Shown: one piece after another, positions 1 to 9,800 of the stretch
Layout: the number at the start of each line of letters is the position of its first letter
Numbering within the stretch: the first letter of the stretch is position 1
Source of the DNA: an uncultured Lachnospiraceae bacterium
GTDB taxonomy: Bacteria; Bacillota; Clostridia; Lachnospirales; Lachnospiraceae
Reading direction: 5' to 3'
DNA: 50,264 nt
NCBI GenBank assembly: GCA_910588565.1
Contig: CAJUPF010000014.1
Location: 1-50,264, forward strand
Made by a program: the position numbers and the translations under genes
The notes under the pieces: generated by a model
Told to the model about the DNA's origin: nothing
Databases searched by the model: none
What the model saw: the letters and a program-made list of their open reading frames with translations, nothing else

Positions 1-1
1 T

Positions 2-71
2 CAGAAGCGTCGGTTCTTAGCGCGTGGCGATTGCCCGCAATCGTCACACGCTTAGTACCGCTACGCTTTTG
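2..71. repeat. 70-bp imperfect palindrome (long hairpin) at window edge
   Basis: Two arms of roughly 32 bases face each other around a tiny centre near position 35. Outer arms AAGCGT (5-10) and ACGCTT (63-68) match, and the inner arms GCGATTGC and GCAATCGT match, with the differences in between being mostly G-T wobble type or single mismatches plus a two-base bulge. The arm on the right reads as a slightly diverged inverse copy of the left. No T-run follows on either strand, so it does not look like an ordinary terminator. The following bases up to 168 hold no gene that I can see. It may be an intergenic palindromic repeat or a structured RNA; the left flank is cut by the window edge. Confidence 0.6.
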
Positions 72-168
72 AAGAGCGGGAGCGAGTCAGTGGACAGAGA
101 GAGACCTGCCCTGAGCGTCCTATTTGAAAAAACAAGCTTTTAAATACAGAAAGACACTTTGCCGCTAT

Positions 169-219
169 AAAAAGAAAAGAAGAATCCCTCGACTGTCCGC
201 CATTACAGTCGGGGGATTC
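169..219 (-). terminator. Rho-independent terminator of murA
   Basis: A 15-bp stem (182-196 with 205-219, one G-T pair) around an 8-base loop is followed, on the minus strand, by a T-rich run (complement of 169-181). It lies 40 bases after the murA stop codon. Confidence 0.85.
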
Positions 220-259
220 GTTCGCCAAAGCTTCCTAATATCACCCATCTCAAAGCGCC

Positions 260-1552
260 CTAAGACACCTTCAGCTTAAACTTCAAAATCTCTTTCTCCG
301 TAGTCACCTTCTCCACCTGCGCCCCAAGCAGCGCCAGTTTTCCGTCGAAATTCTCATACCCGCGTTCGATATAATAAATATCGTCCACAATCGTAATCCC
401 TTCCGCCGCAAGCCCCGCAATCACAAGCGCCGCCCCGGCCCGCAAATCCGGCGCGCTGACCCTTGCCCCGGTATACCCCGGCGCGCCTGTCACAATCGCA
501 ATATTACTCTCAACTTTAATCACCGCCCCCATTCGGGTCAGTTCATCCACATATTTAAAACGGTTCTCAAATATACTTTCCGTAACCGTACTGGTCCCCT
601 CCGCAATCCCAAGCACAACAGAAATCTGCGGCTGCATATCGGTCGGAAAGCCCGGATAGGGAAGCGTCGTCACCTGTGTATGATGCAGCGGCTTCGACGC
701 CACAACGCGAACCGCATCGTCCAGTTCCTCAACTTCACAGCCAATCTCCAGCAATTTGGCCGTCGTAGCCTCCAAATGCTTTGGAATCACATTCTTGACC
801 GTAACATCTCCTCTGGTAGCTGCTGCCGCAAACATAAATGTCCCTGCCTCAATCTGATCCGGAATAATGGAATACACCGTCTTATGCAGGCGCTCTACGC
901 CGGATATCCGGATAACGTCTGTTCCGGCACCGCGGATTCTTGCGCCCATGCTGTTTAAACAGTTCGCCACATCTACGACATGAGGCTCCTTCGCCGCATT
1001 TTCAATTGTCGTCTTGCCTTCCGCCATGGCTGCCGCCATCATAATATTAATCGTCGCGCCCACGGAAACTTTATCCAGATAAATATGCGTCCCTTTCAGA
1101 ACATCCGCTTCCGCAGAAATCAGCCCATGCCGGATATCTACGTTAGCCCCTAAGGCACGGAATCCCTTTAAATGCAGGTCTATGGGCCTGCTCCCAATAT
1201 CGCAGCCTCCAGGCAATGCAACTTCCGCCCGCTTATACTTGCCAAGCAGCGCTCCCAGCAAATAATAGGAAGCCCGGATTTTTTTAATATATTCATAATC
1301 TACACTTAAATCGCAAATCATAGAGCCGTTAATCTTCACCGTATGGGCGTCAATCCGGTCTATTTTGCCTCCAATCCCCTCAATCGCTCCAAGCATCACA
1401 TTAATATCCCGGACATTGGGGAGGTTTTCTATGATAACAGTCTCATCTGTCATGATGGCTGTTGCCAGGATCGCAAGCGCCGCATTTTTCGCTCCGCCTA
1501 TTTCTACTTCACCGACCAGCGGATTACCGCCTTTAATAATATATTGTTCCAT
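260..1552 (-). CDS. murA: UDP-N-acetylglucosamine 1-carboxyvinyltransferase
   Basis: Catalyses the first committed step of peptidoglycan synthesis, transfer of enolpyruvate from phosphoenolpyruvate to UDP-GlcNAc in the cytosol. The 430-residue product has the family length. Visible hallmarks are GGAKNAAL near the N-terminus (Lys22 and Asn23, substrate binding) and the catalytic loop PGGCDIGSRPIDLH with Cys117, the residue attacked by fosfomycin; a Cys here predicts fosfomycin sensitivity of this enzyme. The start is the ATG at 1552, eight bases after a GAGG ribosome binding site. A longer reading from a GTG at 1561 is rejected because that GTG lies inside the ribosome binding site. The gene stands alone with its own strong promoter (1626-1655) and its own terminator. 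Firmicutes often carry two MurA paralogues; which one this is cannot be settled from this window. Confidence 0.97.
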   Translation of the reverse strand: MEQYIIKGGNPLVGEVEIGGAKNAALAILATAIMTDETVIIENLPNVRDINVMLGAIEGIGGKIDRIDAHTVKINGSMICDLSVDYEYIKKIRASYYLLGALLGKYKRAEVALPGGCDIGSRPIDLHLKGFRALGANVDIRHGLISAEADVLKGTHIYLDKVSVGATINIMMAAAMAEGKTTIENAAKEPHVVDVANCLNSMGARIRGAGTDVIRISGVERLHKTVYSIIPDQIEAGTFMFAAAATRGDVTVKNVIPKHLEATTAKLLEIGCEVEELDDAVRVVASKPLHHTQVTTLPYPGFPTDMQPQISVVLGIAEGTSTVTESIFENRFKYVDELTRMGAVIKVESNIAIVTGAPGYTGARVSAPDLRAGAALVIAGLAAEGITIVDDIYYIERGYENFDGKLALLGAQVEKVTTEKEILKFKLKVS

Positions 1553-1625
1553 ATATTGCACCTCTATGTCAAACTACTATACAATCCATACCCTGACCGA
1601 AGAAACTGATCACATACAAACATTA

Positions 1626-1655
1626 ATTATAGTGGCCTTTTCTTTCATTTGTCAA
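1626..1655 (-). promoter_or_regulatory. Sigma-A type promoter of murA
   Basis: On the minus strand a perfect TTGACA (complement of 1650-1655) and a perfect TATAAT (complement of 1626-1631) are separated by 18 bases, about 70 bases before the murA ATG. Confidence 0.85.
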
Positions 1656-1899
1656 GATTTTTCTGCATATGTAATAAGTGTAATAATTTGGTAATATTTG
1701 CCCTCCGGGCTCCCACTATTACATTCTATAGGTTCTCAGAAGCTCTTTGCGCCTGATTTTACGAGTTTCCAAGAGGCTATATCTTATTATATTCACTTTC
1801 TTATCTTTTGTTACGCCAGAGCGGTTGCCTTCTATAAACATTATTTGCAGAATCCGTCACAAAATACCTGCCTGTTTCTGGCAAGGCATTCGCTTCCAG
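1656..1899. other. Intergenic stretch without recognised gene
   Basis: This lies between the murA promoter and the 3' end of the ABC exporter pair. Short inverted repeats occur next to the exporter stop (CCAGT/ACTGG spanning 1896-1912, and TGCCT/AGGCA just downstream of it) and could be a weak terminator, but no T-run is convincing. Nothing else is recognised. Confidence 0.4.
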
Positions 1900-3657
1900 T
1901 TATTCTGACTGGATAAACTGGCTGTTGTAAAGGGCTGCATAAAATCCATTCTGTGCCAGCAGCGTTTTGTGACTGCCCTGCTCTAAAATATGGCCGTCCT
2001 TCATCACCAGTATAATATCCGCCTCTTTGATTGTAGAAAGCCGGTGAGCCACAATAAAGCTGGTTCTGCCTTTCATCATGGCCGCGAAGGCATTTTGTAT
2101 CTTAATCTCGGTTCTGGTATCAATTGACGACGTCGCCTCATCCAATATCAGCATAGGCGGCAGGGACAGCATCACCCTTGCAATACATAAAAGCTGCTTC
2201 TGCCCCTGGGAAAGCCCGCCGCCTTCCTCTGTAATCACCGTATCATATCCGTTTGGAAGACGTTTGATAAAACTGTGGGCATGGGAAGCTTTTGCCGCTT
2301 CGATTACGGCTTCCCGGTCTGCGTCTTTTGCGCCCATACGGATGTTTTCCAGAATTGTGCCCTCTCTCAGCCAGGTTTCCTGTAATACCATGCCGTACGA
2401 AGAGCGAAGGCTCTTTCTGGTCAGATGATTAATATCTTTTCCGTCTACCCGGATACAGCCTCCATCCACATCATAAAACCGCATCAAAAGATTGATTAAC
2501 GTCGTCTTGCCGCATCCGGTAGGCCCTACAATGGCAACCCTCTGCCCCGGACGTACGTTCAGATTAAAGTCTTCAATCAGATGCTGATCTTTTGTATACG
2601 AAAAATCCACATGCTCTAAGTCCACACTGCCCTTTGCATCCTGCAGCCGCACTGCATCCGCGTCCTCCGGTGCCTGCGGCGTTTCCTCAATCAGCTCTAA
2701 TATACGTCCGGCGCAGGCAAGCGCGTTCTGCAGCTCTGTAATCACCCCGGAAATCTCATTAAACGGCTTGGTATACTGATTGGCATAGCTCAGAAAACTG
2801 GCAAGCTGGCCAACACTAATCCCGCCAAGGACTGCCGTAACCGCGCCGAAAATCCCTACGCCTGTATAGACAAGGCTGTTGACAAAACGGGTGCAGGGAT
2901 TCGTCAGAGAGGAAAAAAATGTTGCTTTTAAAGAATAGCCCTTTAGTTTATCGTTAATTTCATCAAACTGATTTAATACCTTCTCTTCCCGCCCAAATGC
3001 CTGCACAACTTTCTGTCCGGAAATCATTTCTTCTATCAACGCGGTCTGCTCTCCCCTCGCTTCCGACTGCAGTTGAAACATGGTAAACGTCCGCTTTGCA
3101 ATAAAGCTTGCCACAAACAGGGAAACCGGCGTAATACAGATAACCACCAGCGCAATCTTGTACTGAATACTGACCATAAAGACCAGCGTCCCCACAATCG
3201 TAATAATCCCGGTAAACAACTGGGTAAATCCCATCAGAAGACCATCCGCCACCTGATCCGCATCTGCAATTACACGGCTTACCAGTTCCCCGTGGGAATG
3301 AGCGTCCAGATATTTCAGCGGAAGGATTTCAATTTTGGAAAACGCATCCATACGCATATCGCGTACTACCTGATAAGTAATGCGGTTATTGCAGATATTC
3401 ATAAACCACTGAGCCGCCGCCGTCAGCAAAATCACAATCACCATAATCCGGATAATCTCAAAAATTCCCGCAAAATCTACGTTTCCCGCCCCGACAATAC
3501 AGTCAATGGCACGTCCGGTTAAAATCGGCACATACAACGTTAAAATCGCCGATACTGCCGCAAACAACAGCGACAGGACAATCAGCGGCATATAATTACG
3601 AATATAGCGGAGCAGCTTTTTTAAAACTGACACCTGTTTTTCATTTATCTTAGCCAT
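1900..3657 (-). CDS. ABC exporter half-transporter with canonical catalytic site
   Basis: A 585-residue half-transporter: an N-terminal transmembrane domain (about residues 20-320, six predicted helices) fused to a nucleotide-binding domain. Walker A is GPTGCGKT (378-385), Walker B ends MLILDE with catalytic Glu507, and the switch histidine is His538 in VAHRLS. The ABC signature is LSQGQ (482-486) rather than LSGGQ. That deviation is what is expected of the second subunit of heterodimeric exporters of the TM287/288, BmrCD and LmrCD type, where the signature of one subunit faces the degenerate site of the other. Its start overlaps the stop of the upstream partner by 8 bases, so the two are probably translationally coupled. 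Substrate unknown; multidrug, lipid or peptide export are all possible. Confidence 0.9.
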   Translation of the reverse strand: MAKINEKQVSVLKKLLRYIRNYMPLIVLSLLFAAVSAILTLYVPILTGRAIDCIVGAGNVDFAGIFEIIRIMVIVILLTAAAQWFMNICNNRITYQVVRDMRMDAFSKIEILPLKYLDAHSHGELVSRVIADADQVADGLLMGFTQLFTGIITIVGTLVFMVSIQYKIALVVICITPVSLFVASFIAKRTFTMFQLQSEARGEQTALIEEMISGQKVVQAFGREEKVLNQFDEINDKLKGYSLKATFFSSLTNPCTRFVNSLVYTGVGIFGAVTAVLGGISVGQLASFLSYANQYTKPFNEISGVITELQNALACAGRILELIEETPQAPEDADAVRLQDAKGSVDLEHVDFSYTKDQHLIEDFNLNVRPGQRVAIVGPTGCGKTTLINLLMRFYDVDGGCIRVDGKDINHLTRKSLRSSYGMVLQETWLREGTILENIRMGAKDADREAVIEAAKASHAHSFIKRLPNGYDTVITEEGGGLSQGQKQLLCIARVMLSLPPMLILDEATSSIDTRTEIKIQNAFAAMMKGRTSFIVAHRLSTIKEADIILVMKDGHILEQGSHKTLLAQNGFYAALYNSQFIQSE

Positions 3658-5449
3658 GGTTTGCCGCCTCCTTTTTTAGAGCTGCCGCCTTCCCTTTCAG
3701 CGTCCTTTTCTCCGGGAATTGAGAATAGTAAATCTCCTGATAAGTTTCACAGCGCTCCAGCAATTCCTCATGTGTTCCCACGCCTGCGAGCATCCCATCG
3801 TCCAACACCAGAATCTTATCCGCATACTGAATTGAAGAAGCTCTCTGAGATACGATAAATACCGTTGGCTGTTCCTCCATTCCCGCAATCGCACGCCGCA
3901 GCGCCGCATCTGTGGCAAAATCAAGTGCAGAAGCGCTGTCATCAAGGATCAGGATCTCCGGCCTGCGCACAAGCGCCCGCGCAATGGTAAGCCGCTGCTT
4001 CTGCCCGCCTGAGAAGTTCTTGCCGCCCTGTGATACCCGTGAATCTAATTTTCCGTCTTTCTTTTCCACAACTTCCAAAGCCTGCGCGATTTCCAGCGCT
4101 TTTCTCAAATCCTCATCCGAAGCGTCCGGATTGCCCCAGAGCAGATTTTCCCGGATGGTCCCGGCAAATAAAACCGCCTTTTGCATTACAATTCCTATTT
4201 TACCGCGAAGCTCCTCTTTGGAATACGAAGCAATATCCTTTCCGGCGATACGGATAACTCCCTTTGTATGGGGATAAAATCCGGGAATCAGATGCACCAG
4301 CGAGGTCTTTCCGGAGCCGGTCCCGCCGATTACACCAATCGTCTCTCCCTTTCGGGCCGTAAAACTGATATCCGTCAGAGATTCCGCCCCTGCATTCTCA
4401 TAATGCAGCCCAACATGGGAAAAAGCAACCATCTCCTCTGCGCTGCTGAATGGCATACAGGGATGCCCGGAGGGTCTTTCCTCTGCGCCGCCTGTTTCCC
4501 GTTCTCCCTCCGGTATCTCAAATACATTCTGAATCCGGTTGCCGCAGGCAATTGCTTTGGTAATCGTCACAATCAGATTGGCAAGCTTGATCAGCTCCAC
4601 TAAAATCTGCCCCATATAATTGACAAGGGCTACCACTTCACCCTGTGTAATCACGCCGGATTCCACCCGAAGCGCTCCTGCGTAGATAAGATATGCCGTT
4701 ACTCCATTGATAATCACGTACGTAACCGGATTCATCAGGCCGGATATTTTCCCGACAAACATCTGCATGGCTGTCAGCTCCTGGTTCCGCTCCTCATATT
4801 CCGCCCGCTCCTCTTCTTCCATATGAAACGCCCGGATTACACGGACACCGGTCAGGTTCTCCCTTGTATGCAGCGTAACTGCGTCCAGTTTATTCTGTAC
4901 CTTTTTGTACAGCGGGATACTGATATACATAACGCCAAATACCACAACCGACAGCATCGGAATCGTTACCACAAAAATCAGGGCGCATCTGACATCAATC
5001 GTAAACGCCATTATCATTGCGCCAAATACAATAAACGGTGACCGCAGAAACAGACGCAGCACCATATTTACACCATTCTGCGCCTGATTGATATCACTGG
5101 TCATCCGTGTAATCAGCGTAGAAGTTCCAATATGATCCAGATTGGTAAACGACAGTTTCTGTATATGGGAAAACAACGCATGCCGCACACCGGTTCCAAA
5201 ACCCGTTGCCGCTTTTGCTGAAAAGTACTGTGCCGTAACGGAACTTATCAGCCCTACAATTCCAAGCAAAACCATCACCAGGCACATTTGAATAATATAG
5301 GGAATATCGTTCCCGGCAATTCCCTTATCAATCACCGCCGCCATTACCAGGGGCACCAGAAGTTCAAAAACCGCTTCCAGCATTTTAAACAGCGGCGCAA
5401 ACACACACTCTTTTTTATAATCATTTAAATAAACCAATAACTGCTTCAC
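3650..5449 (-). CDS. ABC exporter half-transporter with degenerate ATP site
   Basis: This is the partner of the following gene. It has an N-terminal transmembrane domain and a C-terminal ATPase domain with Walker A GGTGSGKT and a normal signature FSGGQ. The Walker B run reads LILDDSAS, so the catalytic Glu is replaced by Asp, and the switch-loop His is replaced by Gln (VSQRAS). In known heterodimeric exporters exactly these two changes mark the subunit whose own site binds but hardly hydrolyses ATP. The chosen start is a GTG at 5449, seven bases after GGAG, giving MKQLLVYL and 599 residues; a longer frame from 5485 has no ribosome binding site and adds an Arg-rich stretch unlike the family. 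Membrane protein; substrate unknown. Confidence 0.9.
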   Translation of the reverse strand: MKQLLVYLNDYKKECVFAPLFKMLEAVFELLVPLVMAAVIDKGIAGNDIPYIIQMCLVMVLLGIVGLISSVTAQYFSAKAATGFGTGVRHALFSHIQKLSFTNLDHIGTSTLITRMTSDINQAQNGVNMVLRLFLRSPFIVFGAMIMAFTIDVRCALIFVVTIPMLSVVVFGVMYISIPLYKKVQNKLDAVTLHTRENLTGVRVIRAFHMEEEERAEYEERNQELTAMQMFVGKISGLMNPVTYVIINGVTAYLIYAGALRVESGVITQGEVVALVNYMGQILVELIKLANLIVTITKAIACGNRIQNVFEIPEGERETGGAEERPSGHPCMPFSSAEEMVAFSHVGLHYENAGAESLTDISFTARKGETIGVIGGTGSGKTSLVHLIPGFYPHTKGVIRIAGKDIASYSKEELRGKIGIVMQKAVLFAGTIRENLLWGNPDASDEDLRKALEIAQALEVVEKKDGKLDSRVSQGGKNFSGGQKQRLTIARALVRRPEILILDDSASALDFATDAALRRAIAGMEEQPTVFIVSQRASSIQYADKILVLDDGMLAGVGTHEELLERCETYQEIYYSQFPEKRTLKGKAAALKKEAANHG

Positions 5450-5574
5450 AACTGCTCTCCTTTGCCGTAAAAAAATATGCCGCACCCGAAGATGCCAATT
5501 CTGCCATCCCCGAATGCAGCATACCTTCTACTTCGCTATTCGTTCTATGTTATATTTTACCAGTTTATGCGATT

Positions 5575-6711
5575 TTATTCTGCTTCTGTATCTGTTACGC
5601 TTTCGCTTTCTGCCGCGCCGTCATCAGCCGCTTCGGCTGTTTCCGTACCAGTTACGCTCTCATCGGCCGCATCGGCTTCGCTGCTCTCTGTTTCTTCCTG
5701 CTTCGGCTGCGCAAAATGATCTTCAAATGTCACCTTCGCCCATTCGCTCTCATTCAGAGTCCATTTGGAAGCCTCTTTCCAGCCATCCAGAATATCGTTA
5801 TAATAATCTTCCTGTTTCTGGGAAATCAATTCTTCTTTTTTCGACGCTGTAGCTTCTTCATCATGTTCACTGTCCAGACGCACTACATAATAAGCGCTGT
5901 CTGTCTCAATCACATCCGAAACCTCGCCCTCCTTCAGTGCGTCCGCCGCTTCCAAAACAGCCGTATCCATTGTCGCGTTTTCGTCCTCTGCCGAACCATA
6001 CGACGCCGTGCTTACCGTATAGCCTGCAGCCTCTGCCGCAGCGTCAAAATCCTCCGCTTTAGCAACTTCCTGTGCAGCGGATTTCAGATCTGCTTTTTCT
6101 TCTTCTGTATATTCCACCTGGTTGCCATCCGCATCTGTGGCGCCGCTTGTGCTGACAGACACATAGCTGAACGATCTCTGTGCAGCCTCTTCATCCGTAA
6201 CTTCCGTATCCGCATCTTCAATAATTCGGTTATGCATCTTATTCTGAATCGTCCGAAGCCTGAGCAGCTCCGTCACATTATCCTTATTCTCCGCACCGAT
6301 TTGTTTTACAGCTTCTTTTGAATTGGCTGCAATAAAATCATCCGCTGCTTTCAAAATCGCGGCTTCTTCTTCCTCGCTGACGGAAATATCATATTCGTCC
6401 ATATGCGCCTGCAGCAGATACAGTGTCTGCAGTTCTTCCTCAATCTCATCTTTTACATCCTGAGTCATTGTATTGCCATTGCCATACAAATCACTCTCCC
6501 ACATATTCTCCCCAAAAATTGCCATATAATACGAATCATACATCGCCTGTTCATATTTCGCGCAGAAATTTGCAACACCCATTGTAATTGTGGTGTCATC
6601 TAAGGTTGCAAAGGTCGCGGTATCGTTGATCTTATTGCCGCAGCCGCTTACTGTCATTCCTGTGAGCATTGCCGCCGTCAGCAGCAACGCGGTTACTTTC
6701 TTAGTTCTCAT
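5575..6711 (-). CDS. Parvulin-type peptidyl-prolyl isomerase lipoprotein (PrsA/SurA-like)
   Basis: A 378-residue predicted lipoprotein: positive N-terminus, hydrophobic stretch and lipobox VSGC with Cys24 as the lipidation site. A SurA-like helical N-domain (about 40-180) is followed by a region resembling a parvulin domain (about 185-300), with the typical sequence of a small helix, GEVSDVIETDSAYYVVRL and a charged helix. The last 50 residues are very acidic and low in complexity (Glu, Asp, Ala, Ser, Thr). It is inferred to help fold secreted proteins on the outer face of the membrane. The start has an AGGAGG site. It has its own promoter. The parvulin catalytic residues could not be assigned by eye, so isomerase activity is uncertain while a foldase/chaperone role is likely. 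Confidence 0.8.
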   Translation of the reverse strand: MRTKKVTALLLTAAMLTGMTVSGCGNKINDTATFATLDDTTITMGVANFCAKYEQAMYDSYYMAIFGENMWESDLYGNGNTMTQDVKDEIEEELQTLYLLQAHMDEYDISVSEEEEAAILKAADDFIAANSKEAVKQIGAENKDNVTELLRLRTIQNKMHNRIIEDADTEVTDEEAAQRSFSYVSVSTSGATDADGNQVEYTEEEKADLKSAAQEVAKAEDFDAAAEAAGYTVSTASYGSAEDENATMDTAVLEAADALKEGEVSDVIETDSAYYVVRLDSEHDEEATASKKEELISQKQEDYYNDILDGWKEASKWTLNESEWAKVTFEDHFAQPKQEETESSEADAADESVTGTETAEAADDGAAESESVTDTEAE

Positions 6712-6757
6712 ACGTTCCTCCTAATATCCATCCGGCATATAGCCAGTCATTGTTCCT

Positions 6758-6786
6758 ATTATAGTGCTTTTTCCCTAACTCCGCAA
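6758..6786 (-). promoter_or_regulatory. Promoter of the foldase lipoprotein gene
   Basis: On the minus strand TTGCGG (complement of 6781-6786), a 17-base spacer and a perfect TATAAT (complement of 6758-6763), about 47 bases before the start codon. Confidence 0.75.
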
Positions 6787-6824
6787 GATTTTTCATTATT
6801 TTTTTACATTTATGATTTAAAACA

Positions 6825-6887
6825 GTTGCATTTCACACCAGATGATACGAAATATTTGCCAAAACTGGCGTGGGTGTGAAATGTAAC
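6825..6887. repeat. 63-bp near-palindromic dispersed repeat, copy 1
   Basis: The ends are inverted copies: GTTGCATTTCACACCAG at the left, and its complement at the right interrupted by five extra bases before the inner CTGG. A second copy with about 56 of 63 positions identical lies at 33021-33082 in the opposite orientation. Copy 1 abuts the mfd stop codon (6888) directly, so it also forms the 3' end of the pth-mfd transcript and could act as its hairpin terminator, though no T-run follows. Confidence 0.8.
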
Positions 6888-9800
6888 TTAAAACAAATCC
6901 TCTGCATCCTGCAGCACCTGTTCAATCACATCCATTGCATTCTCTTTCTGCCTGGAATTCTGGTTCATCCGGTACACAAAGCAGGGGAGTTTTTTATCGG
7001 CATAAAACTTCATCTTTCCTCCATACCGCGCCACAAATCCCGGTATCTTCGCCGCATCTGCCTTTGCCCGCTCAAACAGCGTAAACCGCACTTCTTCCCC
7101 CTTCTGCGCCACTTCTGTAAAATAATGCTGGTGCGCCATCGCCTTATACTCCGCCAATAACAGCAGATTTCCCACGGCTCTTGGCGGATCTCCAAACCGA
7201 TCGATCAATTCTTCCAGAATCTGTTCTTTCTCCTCTGTATTCTCAATCCCCGCAATCCGTTTGTACACATCCAGCTTTTGCGATTCATTGGCAATATAGT
7301 CCACTGGAATATATGCATCCACATCCACATCGATCGCTGTTTCAAAGCTTTCTTCCGTCTCTATGCCCTTTGCCTGTTTTACCGCTTCATTCAGCATCTT
7401 GCAGTACAGATCATATCCCACCGCCTCCATATGGCCGTGCTGCTCCGCTCCTAACAGATTGCCCGCTCCGCGGATTTCCAAATCGCGCATGGCAATTTTA
7501 AACCCGCTGCCCAGTTCCGTATATTCTTTGATAGCGGAAAGCCGCTTTTCCGCAACTTCTTTTAACATTTTATCCCGTTTATACATTAAAAATGCATAGG
7601 AAGTCCGGTTGGAGCGCCCCACCCGGCCCCGGAGCTGGTACAGCTGGGACAGCCCCATAGTATCCGCATCGTGGATAATTATTGTATTGACATTGGAAAT
7701 ATCCAGTCCAGTCTCGATAATGGTGGTCGATACCAGTACATCTATCTCTCCATTGATAAACCGGTACATAATCCGTTCAAGTTCCTGCTCTTTCATCTGC
7801 CCATGGGCAAATTCCACAGCCGCCTCCGGTACCAGCGACGCAATTTTGGCCGTGATATCCGCAATCTGTTTTACCCGGTTAAAGACATAATAGACCTGCC
7901 CCTCTCTTGCAAGCTCCCGCACAATGGCTTCCCGCACCATTTCCTCATTGTATTCCATAACATAGGTCTGCACCGGGAGACGGTCTAAGGGCGGTTCTTC
8001 CAAAACGCTCATATCCCGGATTCCAATCAGGCTCATATGAAGCGTCCTCGGAATCGGCGTTGCCGTCAGCGTCAGTACATCGATATTGGTTTTTAACTGT
8101 TTGATTTTTTCCTTGTGGGTAACGCCAAACCGCTGCTCTTCGTCGATAATCAAAAGCCCCAGATCTTTAAATACAACGTCTTTGGACAACACTCTGTGGG
8201 TTCCGATTACGATATCCGCATTGCCCCGCTTTAGTCTTTCAATGGTCTTTTTCTGCTCCGCAGCGCTTTTAAAGCGGCAAAGCAAATCTACATTGACCGG
8301 AAAATCTTTCATCCGCTGCACAAAGGTATTGTAATGCTGCTGTGCGAGAATTGTCGTCGGCACAAGGTATACGACCTGTTTGCCTTCCTGCACCGCCTTA
8401 AATGCTGCCCGGATTGCAATCTCCGTTTTTCCATAGCCCACATCGCCGCAAATCAGGCGATCCATAATCTTTTTGCTCTCCATATCCCGCTTGGCAGCTT
8501 CAATGGCAGCTTCCTGGTCTTCCGTTTCCTCAAAGGGAAACATCTCTTCAAACTCCCTTTGCCAGACCGTATCCGGCCCATAAGCATAGCCTTCGTTCTG
8601 CTGCCGTTTGGCATAAAGCGCGACCAGCTCGGAAGCGATTTCTTTTACGGCGCCCTGTACCCGTGTTCTTGTCCGGCTCCAGTCCTGTCCCCCAAGCCGG
8701 TTCAGCTTTGGTTTTTTTGCATCCGCCCCGGCATACTTCTGAATCAGATCCAGCTGCGACGCAAGAATATAGAGATTGCCGCCTTTGTCGTATTCGATTT
8801 TAATATAATCTTTCACAGTCTTTTCTACTTCGATTTTTTCGATTCCCCGGTAAATACCTATGCCATGATTTTCATGTACGACATAATCTCCGATGGAAAG
8901 CTCGGTAAAGCTGGCGATTTTCTCCCCTTCATAGGTCTTGCGCCGTTTCTTTTTCTTTTTTTCCTTCCCGAAAATATCGCTTTCTGAAATCACTGCAAAC
9001 GAAAGCAGCGGATATTCATATCCCCGCTTCACCTTGCCATAGAGCGCCATAACTTCACCAGGTTTTACCACATGATCGTTATCTTCCGAATAAAAACAGT
9101 TCAGCCCCTCCGCAAGCAGATCCTCCGCAAGCCTCTTTGCCCTGGTTTTGGAACCGGACAGCAGGATCACGCCGTAGCCTTTTCTTTTATAAAGTTTCAA
9201 ATCCTTTACCAGAAGTTCAAAACTATTGTTGTACGCGCTGATGGATTTGGTTTGGATTCCGTAACGGTTTGCTATTGTAAAATCCGGTACTTTTGTATCC
9301 AGGGACGCCAGCGCAACGCAGCGCCGCATCTGCAGCTTTGCGGCCGTTTCCTTGCAGGAATAGAGCGCATTCATCTGTCCCGGCAGAATATAGCCCTTTT
9401 CCAGGCGCTGCTTCATACTTTCTGAAAACTCCTGCTCCGTCGCATGCCCCCGCTCTGCACACCGTCCCGCTTCATCCAGAAGAACCAGAGTGTCCTCTTT
9501 TTCAAAATAATCTAAAAGAGAAACCGTTTCTTCCTCAAAATAAGGCAGGTACGCATCGATCCCGTCTATGCCTGCCCGTTCTTTGATCTCTTCTGTCAGT
9601 TCCTCCGACATCTGTTTGATCCGGGCGGCCTCTTCTGTCTTCATTTCCTTCCGATAGGCCTGATAGAGACTGTCCGCATCCTTTTTCAGACGTTTTAGTC
9701 CCGCCTCCTTTTCCGCAGCCGTCAATATCAGTTCTGTAGCCGGATAAAGCTCAATGCTCTCCAGATTTTCTATGGAACGCTGGCTTTCCACATCAAAGCT

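Noticed and set aside
1550..1561. GTG at 1561 as murA start
   Set aside because: The GTG is part of the GAGGTG ribosome site of the ATG at 1552.
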